A DNA stretch of 28,863 nt, taken from positions 1-28,863 of the forward strand of contig JBOGEX010000025.1 of assembly GCA_050741915.1 (NCBI GenBank), written 5' to 3'. The translations under genes were made by a program, and so were the position numbers. The DNA comes from JACCTH01 sp050741915. Its GTDB lineage: Bacteria; Actinomycetota; Acidimicrobiia; Spongiisociales; ZC4RG35. Position 1 is the first letter of the stretch, and the number at the start of each line of letters is the position of its first letter. A model generated the notes under the pieces. The model searched no databases, was not told the origin of the DNA, and saw only the letters and a program-made list of their open reading frames with translations. This document shows positions 15,619-22,956 of this stretch, in pieces.

Positions 15619-17052
15619 TCAGGCCTTTAGGTTGAAGACGACTGTCTGCAGGTCGGTGAACTCCTCGATCCGCTGCCTGCCCCAACCGGTTTCGGTGCCG
15701 GCGGCGCCACCGAAGGGTTGGAAGGTCTCCCAGAAATCGGTCGAATCGTTGACGATCACTGTTCCGCTGCGAATACGATCGGCATACCAGAACGCCTTGG
15801 AGACATCGTTGGTGAAGACTGCGGCTTGCAGCCCCAGATGAGTCCGGTTGGCGATGCCGATGGCGTCGTCATCGTCCTTGGCCGAAAGAATCGGCACCAC
15901 CGGCCCAAAGGACTCCTCTCGCGAAACTAACGAATCCTCGGGAACGCGATCGAGGACAGTGAACTGGTAATAGAGATTGGTCGGATAGCCCTCGGCCCGG
16001 CCCCCTCCGATCAAAACCTCAGCCCCCCGGCCGACTGCGTCTGAGATATGGCGGTCCATCTTCTCGGCCACCGGTTCGTTGTTGAGCGGTCCCATCGTCG
16101 TCTCGTCGGCCAAGGGATCGCCCAGGCGAACAACCTCGGCCGCCTTCAAAGTGGCGTCGATGAACTCGTCGTGGAGGTGGTCCATAACGATCACCCGCTC
16201 GGTCGCCGTGCACACCTGTCCGGCGTTGTAGTAAGCCCCGTACACCGCCGCAGTCGCCGCGGCCTCGACGTCGGCATCGGCGGCCACGATCAGCGGGCCG
16301 TTCCCCGACATCTCCATGATCGATCGTTTGAGGCCCATGGAAGCCACGATCCGTTTCCCGGTCTCGGACGACCCGGTGAAGCTGATTCCCTGAATCCCGG
16401 GATGAGAGACGAGCCACTCGCCCACCTCGCCGTCGCCTGGGATCACCGAGAGTGCCCCGTTGGGAAAGCCCGCTTCCTCGATCACCCGGGCCGCTTCGAG
16501 CATTGCCCAGCACGTATTGAAGGGCGGTTTGACGATGACTGCGTTACCGGTGGCGAGTCCAGGTCCGACTGTTTCCATCGGGATCATCACCGGGAAGTTC
16601 CAAGGAGTGATCGCCGCCCACACGCCGACGGGTCGACGGACGGTGAACATTCTCCGGTTGCGCTCGGTCGTCGGAATCAGATCCCCCTTCATCCGTTTCA
16701 CATCCTCAGCGGCGATTTGGAGGTAATCACCAGATTCGGCGATATCGTCCTTGGCTTCGGCCTTGAACGGTTTTCCCTGCTCGATGGTCAGGATGCGGGC
16801 GATGTCGTCAACACGCTGCTGCCAGAGCTCATGGGCCTTGAGACAGAGCTCGGCCCTTTCGAACGCAGACCAGTGACGCATCTCTTCTGTGGCCGCGCTG
16901 GCCGCAGCCACGGCTCGATCAATGTCGGCCTTCGAGGCCCGGGGGACGTTGGCGACATGCTCGCCAGAACCAGGGGAGCGAAGCTCATAGAGCCCGTCAC
17001 CGGTTCCGGACGTCCACGCCCCGGCGATGAAAAGGTCAAGCTCGGTGACCAA
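15619..17052 (-). CDS. Aldehyde dehydrogenase family protein
   Basis: 477 aa from TTG 17052, chosen because AAGGAGG (17060-17066) lies 7 nt upstream; a longer open reading to 17526 has no such signal and runs into the divergent gene. Landmarks: FIAGAWTSG, AAITPWNFPVMIPMET (Asn152), FTGSSETGK (225-233), Glu247 in IMEMSGNGPLIV, nucleophile Cys281 in NAGQVCTATERV, ESFGPVVPI and QPFGGAAGTETGWGRQ. Oddity: the usual KPSE cofactor motif is KPPFNT (175-180), so the Glu that binds the adenosine ribose of NAD is missing, which may shift preference to NADP. It is divergent from the class III aminotransferase and upstream of speB, so oxidation of an aminoaldehyde from polyamine breakdown is inferred. Confidence 0.88.
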   Translation of the reverse strand: MVTELDLFIAGAWTSGTGDGLYELRSPGSGEHVANVPRASKADIDRAVAAASAATEEMRHWSAFERAELCLKAHELWQQRVDDIARILTIEQGKPFKAEAKDDIAESGDYLQIAAEDVKRMKGDLIPTTERNRRMFTVRRPVGVWAAITPWNFPVMIPMETVGPGLATGNAVIVKPPFNTCWAMLEAARVIEEAGFPNGALSVIPGDGEVGEWLVSHPGIQGISFTGSSETGKRIVASMGLKRSIMEMSGNGPLIVAADADVEAAATAAVYGAYYNAGQVCTATERVIVMDHLHDEFIDATLKAAEVVRLGDPLADETTMGPLNNEPVAEKMDRHISDAVGRGAEVLIGGGRAEGYPTNLYYQFTVLDRVPEDSLVSREESFGPVVPILSAKDDDDAIGIANRTHLGLQAAVFTNDVSKAFWYADRIRSGTVIVNDSTDFWETFQPFGGAAGTETGWGRQRIEEFTDLQTVVFNLKA

Positions 17053-17157
17053 GTAGATGCCTCCTTCGAATATCTGAGACGCTATCAGCGAAAACTGAAC
17101 CGTCGTTCGACAATCGACAAAGTCGACGGGTAGCCTCGGGTCAGGAGGGCCCTCCCG
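17053..17157. promoter_or_regulatory. Divergent promoter region between ALDH and aminotransferase genes
   Basis: A 105-bp gap between two divergent starts must hold both promoters. It contains clustered GTCG/CGAC motifs (repeated TCGAC around 17100-17130, suitable for a regulator) and the perfect palindrome GGAGGGCCCTCC just before the plus-strand ATG. That palindrome includes the aminotransferase Shine-Dalgarno (AGGAGGG), so a small hairpin could mask it. No confident -35/-10 pair was found. Confidence 0.35.
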
Positions 17158-18507
17158 ATGAGCATGCAAGGACCCCGCACCGCCGAGTGGTTTGCGCGCG
17201 CCCGCAAGAGTCTCGTCAACGGCGTCTCCAGTGGCTTTCGATACCTCGGCGACGACGACACCATTGTCATTGACCGGGGAGTGGGCGCCTATGTCTTTGA
17301 CATGGATGGCAAGCGCTACATCGACTACCAGTGCGCTTGGGGGCCGATCATCCTCGGCCACGCCGATCCGGTCGTGACCGAGGCGGCGATCGCCGCGGCC
17401 CGGGACGGGACCACCTTCGCCATGACCCAGCGCCGGGAGGTGGAGGCGGCCGAGGCGATCCTCGAGGCGGTGAAATGGGCCGATCGGATCCGGTTCACCA
17501 ACACCGGTACCGAGGCGACGATGCATGCCCTCCGTCTGGCCCGTGGTTGGGCGGGGCGCGACCTAATCGTTAAGTTCGAGGGCCACTTCCATGGCACTCA
17601 CGACTATGTCCTCTTCACCACCGCCGGGGCGCCGCCGGCTCATCTCGGCTCACGCATGCGACCGATTCCGTTTCAGAACTCGAGTGGCATCCCCGACGGA
17701 ATTCGCAGCTACGTCAGAACGCTCCCGTTCAACGACGCTGAAGCTGTCATCGATTATTTTGCCGATTATGGCCATCAGACCGCAGCGGTCATCGTCGAAC
17801 CGGCCGCGGGCAATGCCTTCGGCATTCTTCCCGAACCTGGGTTCCTCGAGACGGTCCGCAGGCTTTGTACCGAGACAGAAACCGTTCTGATCTTCGACGA
17901 GGTCAAGACCGGCTTCCGCTTTGCTCTGGGAGGAGCGGTCGAGACCTTCGGCATCGTTCCCGACATCGCCACCTATGCCAAGGCACTCGGCAACGGTTTT
18001 CCGGTGGCGGCGGTGGCGCTCTCGGCCGAGATGGTTGACGGTTGGCGCCTGGGAGGCATTGCCCAGGCCGGGACATTCGGCGGCAATGGCATGTCCACCG
18101 CAGCGGCCAAGGCCACCATCACTCAGCTGCGGGCGACCGACGCCTATGCCCGAATCGAAAAGGTGGGGGTGGCGTTGATGGAGGGGCTGGCCCGGCTGTT
18201 GGTCGAGTTCGGAGTGGAGGGGCAAGTTATCGGGCACCCTTCGATGTTCTCGGTCTATCTGGGCGAAGGTAGGCCCACCGAATATCGCGACATCGCCGGT
18301 CACGACGCCCGCCTGTACGGTGCGGTCATCGGCGGGATGATCCAGCGGGGGGTGATGCCCTGTATCGACGCACGCGAACCTTGGTTTATCTGTGCTGCCC
18401 ACACGATGGAGGACGTGGCCGAGACCCTGGAGGTGTTCTCGGACTCGCTGGTGTCGGCGCTGGAGTTGGCCGGGTCGTTGCCGTCACATCTCGACGAGGC
18501 GGATTGA
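17158..18507 (+). CDS. Class III aminotransferase, glutamate-1-semialdehyde-aminomutase-like
   Basis: 449 aa. ATG 17158 follows AGGAGGG at 8 nt. PLP motifs: FTNTGTEATMHALRLARGW (113-131), FEGHFHGTHD (140-149), IVEPAAGN (212-219), FDEVKTGFR with Asp247, and Schiff-base Lys275 in TYAKALGNGFPVAAV. Overall layout resembles the HemL/GSA aminomutase subgroup, but no tetrapyrrole genes are near. This subgroup includes many catabolic aminotransferases. Given the divergent ALDH, the downstream amine oxidase and the nearby polyamine importer, transamination of an omega-amine such as putrescine is inferred. Its stop overlaps the TTG of the FAD oxidoreductase. The fold type is certain; the substrate is open. 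Confidence 0.85.
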   Translation: MSMQGPRTAEWFARARKSLVNGVSSGFRYLGDDDTIVIDRGVGAYVFDMDGKRYIDYQCAWGPIILGHADPVVTEAAIAAARDGTTFAMTQRREVEAAEAILEAVKWADRIRFTNTGTEATMHALRLARGWAGRDLIVKFEGHFHGTHDYVLFTTAGAPPAHLGSRMRPIPFQNSSGIPDGIRSYVRTLPFNDAEAVIDYFADYGHQTAAVIVEPAAGNAFGILPEPGFLETVRRLCTETETVLIFDEVKTGFRFALGGAVETFGIVPDIATYAKALGNGFPVAAVALSAEMVDGWRLGGIAQAGTFGGNGMSTAAAKATITQLRATDAYARIEKVGVALMEGLARLLVEFGVEGQVIGHPSMFSVYLGEGRPTEYRDIAGHDARLYGAVIGGMIQRGVMPCIDAREPWFICAAHTMEDVAETLEVFSDSLVSALELAGSLPSHLDEAD

Positions 18508-19877
18508 ATCCTTACCGGTCGCTTAGTTTCTGGCACGACTCGACCCCCGATCATTTAGACCCGCGACCGTCGCTATCAGGCAACGCCGAGGCAGATGTGG
18601 CGGTCGTCGGGGCTGGATACACCGGCCTCTGGACGGCTTACTACCTGAAGCGGGCCCAACCGGATTTGCGGGTGGTGGTGATCGAGGCGGAGATCGCCGG
18701 CTACGGAGCATCAGGTCGCAACGGGGGCTGGTGCGCGGGGGAGATCGCCGGCAATCGATCTCGACTCGAGCGCGCCCACGGTCGCCCCGCCGTTATCGAC
18801 CTCTACCAGGAGATGTTCAGAACCGTAGACGAAGTTGGGAAAGTAGTGGCCGCCGAGGGAATCGACTGCGACTTTCAGAAAGGCGGCACCCTCACCTTTG
18901 CCACCAATGCTGCCCATGTCACGAACCTGCGCCAGACGTTGGCAGATGAGCGTGAGTGGGGATTCGGCGAATCCGACTATGCATGGCTCTCTCCTTCGGA
19001 ATTGCCGGGCCGGGTGGCGGGAGCACTCGGCGCCATCTTCACGCCGCATGCGGCCGCGATTCATCCCTTCAAACTCGTTCGAGGTCTGGCCCGGACAGTC
19101 GAAGGGCTCGGAGTGAAAATCTTCGAGCAGACCAGGGCGCTGGATATCACCCCCGGCAAGGTCAAAACTACCGGCGGCGCAGTGCGCGCCCCAGCGGTGA
19201 TCCGAGCCACCGAAGTCTTCAGCGTCAATTTCTCGGGTCATGCCCGCGACTACATCCCGGTCTATTCGCTCATGGTCGCCACCGAGCCTCTGGGATCAGA
19301 CTTCTGGGATGCGTACGGATTCGCCCGACGCGAGGTTTTCGGAGACGCCCGGCATTTGATCATCTATGGCCAGCGCACGGCTGACGATCGCCTCGCCTTT
19401 GGAGGACGAGGGGCTCGCTACCACTTTCGCTCGGCTCTTCGCTCGGATTACGACCGTCAGCCTCGGGTCCACGAAGCGGTGGGCGACATTGTTTGGAAGC
19501 TGTTTCCTGACCTGAGCAATGCTCGGATCACCCATCGTTGGGGAGGAGCCGTCGCCCTTCCTCGTGATTGGCGTCCCGCGGTCGTATACGACCGCCCGAG
19601 CGGCCTGGGCCATGCCGGCGGTTACGCCGGTGAGGGGGTGGCTGCTTCCAACCTCGCCGGCCGAACTCTCTCCGACTTGATTCTCGGTCGCGACACCCAA
19701 TTGACCAAACTCCTCTGGGTCGGTCATCGCTCGCGCAAGTGGGAACCGGAACCCTTGCGCTTCCTTGGGGCCAACCTCGCCACCGCTTTGGCACCGGCCG
19801 CCGATCGGGCGGAGAGCCGTTCCGGTAAACCCGCCCGCTTGTTGACAGGCGCGCTCCGCGTTTTGACCGGTCGCTGA
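18504..19877 (+). CDS. FAD-dependent oxidoreductase of the DAO family, gamma-glutamylputrescine oxidase-like
   Basis: 457 aa from TTG 18504, overlapping the aminotransferase stop (TTGA) with a GAGG just upstream; longer in-frame starts exist inside the previous gene. The N-terminus SFWHDSTPDHLDPRPSL is typical of PuuB/OrdL-like enzymes. The dinucleotide fold is VAVVGAGYTGLWTAYYL (32-48) with Glu61 ending strand 2, then ASGRNGGWCAGE (69-80). The C-terminal FAD contact is GHAGGYAGEGVAASNLAGR. Such enzymes oxidise a C-N bond of amines or N-methyl amino acids with O2 as acceptor. Coupling to the aminotransferase suggests attack on polyamines. No gamma-glutamylputrescine synthetase (puuA) is in the window, so a true Puu route is unproven. 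Confidence 0.85.
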   Translation: MNPYRSLSFWHDSTPDHLDPRPSLSGNAEADVAVVGAGYTGLWTAYYLKRAQPDLRVVVIEAEIAGYGASGRNGGWCAGEIAGNRSRLERAHGRPAVIDLYQEMFRTVDEVGKVVAAEGIDCDFQKGGTLTFATNAAHVTNLRQTLADEREWGFGESDYAWLSPSELPGRVAGALGAIFTPHAAAIHPFKLVRGLARTVEGLGVKIFEQTRALDITPGKVKTTGGAVRAPAVIRATEVFSVNFSGHARDYIPVYSLMVATEPLGSDFWDAYGFARREVFGDARHLIIYGQRTADDRLAFGGRGARYHFRSALRSDYDRQPRVHEAVGDIVWKLFPDLSNARITHRWGGAVALPRDWRPAVVYDRPSGLGHAGGYAGEGVAASNLAGRTLSDLILGRDTQLTKLLWVGHRSRKWEPEPLRFLGANLATALAPAADRAESRSGKPARLLTGALRVLTGR

Positions 19878-19900
19878 CGTTGTTACGGCGGAACGATCCC

Positions 19901-19958
19901 CGTTCTCTGGGCTGGTAGGGCGGTACAACCGCCCTACCAACCCTGGGTTCGCAAAGGG
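19901..19958 (+). repeat. Dispersed structured repeat, copy B
   Basis: CGTTCTCTGGGC, a 27-nt centre (19913-19939), then ACCCTGGGTTCGCAA. The centre is a perfect 12-bp stem (TGGTAGGGCGGT with ACCGCCCTACCA) and loop ACA. It has the same architecture as copy A (701-751) with a different stem sequence. It fills most of the gap between the FAD oxidoreductase and lysA and may also act as a terminator. Confidence 0.8.
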
Positions 19959-19976
19959 TCCTGGTAGAAAAGCGTC

Positions 19977-21248
19977 GTGAGCGTTCTCCCCTTCTCGCTG
20001 CTTCCCGACAACGCGGTGGAAGCTCGAGACGGCTCTTTGTGGATCGGGGGGTGCTCTGTGATCGACCTCGCCGACGAACATAGGACCCCGGTGTTCATCT
20101 ATGACGAGGCGCATCTGCGGAAGAGATGTCAGGAGACGGTGGCCGCATTTGGTGATCAGGCCGTTTACGCCGGGAAGGCGTTTCTTTGCCTGGCGATGGC
20201 CAACCTCGTCCACTCCGAAGGACTCCGGATCGATGTGGCCAGTGGAGGAGAGCTCTTCGTCGCCTTGGCGGCGGGAGTTCCGGGCGAGCGGTTGGTCATG
20301 CATGGCAACAACAAGTCGGTCGACGAGCTCGAGGCCGCGGCCAAGGCTGGGGTGGGGAGGCTCGTGGTCGACAGCTTCGATGAGCTCGACCGCATCGGCG
20401 AGGTCCACGACCGCACGGGTCACGTCTTCGATGCGCTGATCAGGGTCACGCCGGGGATCGAAGCCCACACACATCATTACGTCGCCACCGGTCAGGACGA
20501 CTCGAAGTTCGGATTCACTCTCTCGACGGGGGTAGCTAGCGCGGCCGTCAACGCTGCTCGCTCCAATCCCGGGATCAGGCTGCGCGGCTGCCACGTCCAC
20601 ATTGGCTCGCAGGTATTTCTGGTGGGCTCTTTCGCTTCCGCCCTCGGGGCGATGGCCGGATTCGTTCGGGCCCACGGCCTCGAGGAGTTGTCGATGGGAG
20701 GAGGATTGGGAGTGGCCTATGTAGAAGGTGAGAATGCCCCGTCGATCACCGAATACGCCAGGATCTTGAAGGCGGCCGCCGACGATGCCGGTCTCGAGGT
20801 GGTGCTTTCGGTCGAGCCGGGTAGGGCCATCGCCGCCGCGGCGGCGGTGACCATCTACAAGGTCGGCACGATCAAAGAGATACCTGGCATCCGCACCTAT
20901 ATCTCAGTCGACGGAGGGATGAGCGACAATCCGCGGCCCGTGCTGTACGGCTCCGGTTACGAGGCTTTCCTGCCCAGGGCGGTGAGCGCCGATCGCACCC
21001 GCCGGGTGAGGGTGGTGGGAAAACACTGCGAGAGCGGCGATGTGCTGGTGCGAGATGCCCTGGTCCCTGAAGAGCTGGAGGTGGGGGACTACCTGGCCAC
21101 GCCTGTGACCGGGGCCTACGGGCACTCGATGGGTTCCAACTACAACAAGGTGCCACGGCCGGCAGCGGTCTTTGTCGCGGATGGCGAGGCCAGAGTGGTG
21201 GTGGTGCGGGAGTCTTTCGAGGATTTGGTCCGCAACGACCGGTTGTGA
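19977..21248 (+). CDS. lysA: Diaminopimelate decarboxylase
   Basis: 423 aa, full length. Alanine-racemase-fold barrel followed by a beta domain. PLP Lys67 is in VYAGKAFLC; other PLP contacts are CHVHIGSQ (205-212), GGGLG (241-245) and EPGR (280-283). The active-site Cys351 from the partner subunit is in HCESGDVL, and GAYGHSMGSNYN (379-390) is the LysA signature. It converts meso-diaminopimelate to lysine. Related decarboxylases (ornithine, arginine, carboxynorspermidine) were considered because of the polyamine setting, but the CESGD and GAYGxSM-SNYN motifs favour LysA. Start GTG 19977 has no Shine-Dalgarno. It is a single gene between copy B of the repeat and a hairpin at 21286. Confidence 0.9.
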   Translation: MSVLPFSLLPDNAVEARDGSLWIGGCSVIDLADEHRTPVFIYDEAHLRKRCQETVAAFGDQAVYAGKAFLCLAMANLVHSEGLRIDVASGGELFVALAAGVPGERLVMHGNNKSVDELEAAAKAGVGRLVVDSFDELDRIGEVHDRTGHVFDALIRVTPGIEAHTHHYVATGQDDSKFGFTLSTGVASAAVNAARSNPGIRLRGCHVHIGSQVFLVGSFASALGAMAGFVRAHGLEELSMGGGLGVAYVEGENAPSITEYARILKAAADDAGLEVVLSVEPGRAIAAAAAVTIYKVGTIKEIPGIRTYISVDGGMSDNPRPVLYGSGYEAFLPRAVSADRTRRVRVVGKHCESGDVLVRDALVPEELEVGDYLATPVTGAYGHSMGSNYNKVPRPAAVFVADGEARVVVVRESFEDLVRNDRL

Positions 21249-21285
21249 TTCAAAGTGGCGCCAGCCAGATCCCCCGCCGTCTAGC

Positions 21286-21319
21286 GCGTCAAACGCAGCC
21301 TATAGCCTGCGTTTGATGC
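21286..21319 (+). terminator. Hairpin after lysA
   Basis: GCGTCAAACGCAG (21286-21298) pairs with CTGCGTTTGATGC (21307-21319), 13 bp with one G/T pair and an 8-nt loop. No T-run follows. It lies 37 nt after the lysA stop and just before the candidate promoter of the TPP enzyme. Confidence 0.55.
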
Positions 21320-21327
21320 GTAGAAAG

Positions 21328-21333
21328 TAGGTT
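21328..21333 (+). promoter_or_regulatory. Candidate -10 box for the TPP enzyme gene
   Basis: TAGGTT matches the actinobacterial TAnnnT pattern and ends 6 nt before ATG 21340. The intervening AAGAGG is too close to the ATG to be a normal ribosome-binding site, so a leaderless mRNA is plausible. Confidence 0.35.
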
Positions 21334-21339
21334 AAGAGG

Positions 21340-22953
21340 ATGAAGATTCACGGAGGGCAGCTCGTCGCCAAGGCCTTGAAGGCCGAGGGCATCGACACCA
21401 TCTTCACCCTCACCGGCGGCCACATCGTCGCCATCCTCGATGGCTGCCTCCAGGAAGGCATCCGCATCGTCGATGTCCGTCACGAGCAGGCGGCCGCCCA
21501 CGCCGCCGAGGCCTATACCCGTTTGACCGGCCGCCTGGGAGTGGCGGTAGTCACCGCTGGCCCGGGCGTGACCGACACCATCACTGCCATCGCCAACGCC
21601 TGGTTCGCTTCCACGCCGATGCTGGTCATCGGTGGACGCCACCTTCTTCGCCAGGAGTTGAAAGGTGGGCTGCAAGAGATGAACCATCCGCAACTCTTTC
21701 AAGGCATAACCGCCTGGGCCGCCACCGCCTGGCAAACCGAGCGTGTCCCCGATTACGTCGCGACCGCTACCCGTCATGCGTTTCGGGGACGGGGGGCGCC
21801 GGTCTTCTTGGACATCCCGATGGATGTTCAGTTCGACGTAGTCGACGAAGAGAGCGTCGTCTGGCCACGTGGATATCGGGCCAACCGGCTTGGCGGGACC
21901 GACTCTGAATCGCTCGCAGCCATCGCCACGGCGCTGAGCAAGGCGAGCCGGCCGGTGATCTTCGCCAGTGCAAGCGGCAGCTCGAACAGGTTGCAGGAAC
22001 TCGCCGAAGCGATGGGTGCCCCGACCTTTGTCAACGGGAGAGCAAGGGGTTCGCTGCCTTTCGGGCATCCGTTGCTTGGCAACCACACTCGTAGCCACGC
22101 CCTCGCCACGGCCGATCTGGTGCTGGCTCTCGGGGTCGACTGGGACTTCCGTACCAACTATGGGGAACGGGTGAACCCCACCGCCACCGTTATCGGGGTC
22201 GACGCCGAACCGACCAAGATCGGTTGGAACCGGGCGGTCGACATCGGGGTGGTGGCGGATCCGCTCGAGGTCGTCACCCAACTGCTTACCACTTCACTTC
22301 CCACCGCTGATTCAGAATGGGTCGGCGAGATCAAGGCGGCCGAGAAGAAGCGGCAGGATGAGCTCGATGACGAAGCCGCCAACGGCGCTTCGACCCTGGT
22401 GAATCCGCAAAGGTTCGGCAAGGAAGTGGGCGAGTTCTTTGGCCGTGACTCGATCGTCGCCCTCGACGGAGGCGACATCGTCTCCACCACGGCCCGCTGG
22501 CTTCAGATCTCGACCCCGGGCCACGTCCTCGACCCCGGACCCTTCGGAACTCTCGGCACCGGGGCGCCCTTCGCGCTGGCCGCCCAGGTCGTCCATCCTG
22601 ACAAGCTCGTGGGCATCGTGTTCGGTGATGGAGCCTTCGGGTTCAACGGTTTTGAATTCGATACATTCGTTCGCCTCGGCCTGCCCATCGTGGCGGTGAT
22701 GGGCAACGACGGCGTCTGGGGCAATATCAAAACCTTCCACACCATGATGTATCCCGATCGGGTCGTGGCTGCCGACCTCGGTCGCCGTCCTTATCACGAC
22801 GTCGTCACTGCTCTCGGCGGTCATGGCGAGCTGGTGACAGACCCCGACGATCTTGGCCCGGCTCTCAAACGGGCCCGGACCTCGGGCCTCCCCTCATTGG
22901 TCAATGTCCATATCGCAGAAACGATGAGGGTGAGCTCAAACTACTCCCAATAG
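21340..22953 (+). CDS. Thiamine-pyrophosphate enzyme, acetolactate synthase-like large subunit
   Basis: 537 aa with the three-domain pattern of the acetolactate synthase / 2-hydroxyacyl-CoA lyase superfamily. The N-terminal pyrimidine-binding domain has catalytic Glu49 (VRHEQAAAHAAEAYTR); the middle domain (about 190-330) includes GVDWDFR and VIGVDAEPTKIG. The C-terminal domain has the TPP/Mg motif GDGAFGFNGFEFDTF (429-443) ending in MGNDGVWG (Asn456). No small regulatory subunit (ilvN) or ilvC follows, so a housekeeping branched-chain role is unlikely. Candidates are 2-hydroxyacyl-CoA lyase, glyoxylate carboligase-like or other 2-oxoacid chemistry. The gene is alone; its stop is only 3 nt from the convergent uppP stop. 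Confidence 0.82.
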   Translation: MKIHGGQLVAKALKAEGIDTIFTLTGGHIVAILDGCLQEGIRIVDVRHEQAAAHAAEAYTRLTGRLGVAVVTAGPGVTDTITAIANAWFASTPMLVIGGRHLLRQELKGGLQEMNHPQLFQGITAWAATAWQTERVPDYVATATRHAFRGRGAPVFLDIPMDVQFDVVDEESVVWPRGYRANRLGGTDSESLAAIATALSKASRPVIFASASGSSNRLQELAEAMGAPTFVNGRARGSLPFGHPLLGNHTRSHALATADLVLALGVDWDFRTNYGERVNPTATVIGVDAEPTKIGWNRAVDIGVVADPLEVVTQLLTTSLPTADSEWVGEIKAAEKKRQDELDDEAANGASTLVNPQRFGKEVGEFFGRDSIVALDGGDIVSTTARWLQISTPGHVLDPGPFGTLGTGAPFALAAQVVHPDKLVGIVFGDGAFGFNGFEFDTFVRLGLPIVAVMGNDGVWGNIKTFHTMMYPDRVVAADLGRRPYHDVVTALGGHGELVTDPDDLGPALKRARTSGLPSLVNVHIAETMRVSSNYSQ

Positions 22954-22956
22954 GAG

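Noticed and set aside
16048..17133. 361-codon plus-strand open frame opposite the second ALDH
   Set aside because: The minus strand has all ALDH catalytic motifs; this frame has none and no ribosome-binding site.
17053..17526. 158-codon N-terminal extension of the second ALDH
   Set aside because: It would overlap the divergent aminotransferase; TTG 17052 has AAGGAGG at 7 nt.
19296..20675. 459-codon minus-strand frame spanning the FAD oxidoreductase, repeat copy B and lysA
   Set aside because: It crosses two well-supported genes and an intergenic element; long antisense frames are common in high-GC DNA.
19977..21248. lysA as ornithine/arginine or carboxynorspermidine decarboxylase for polyamine synthesis
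   Set aside because: HCESGDVL and GAYGHSMGSNYN are LysA signatures, and it is separated from the polyamine genes by a repeat element.
21289..22281. 330-codon minus-strand frame opposite the TPP enzyme
   Set aside because: Shadow frame; it even includes the lysA terminator hairpin region.
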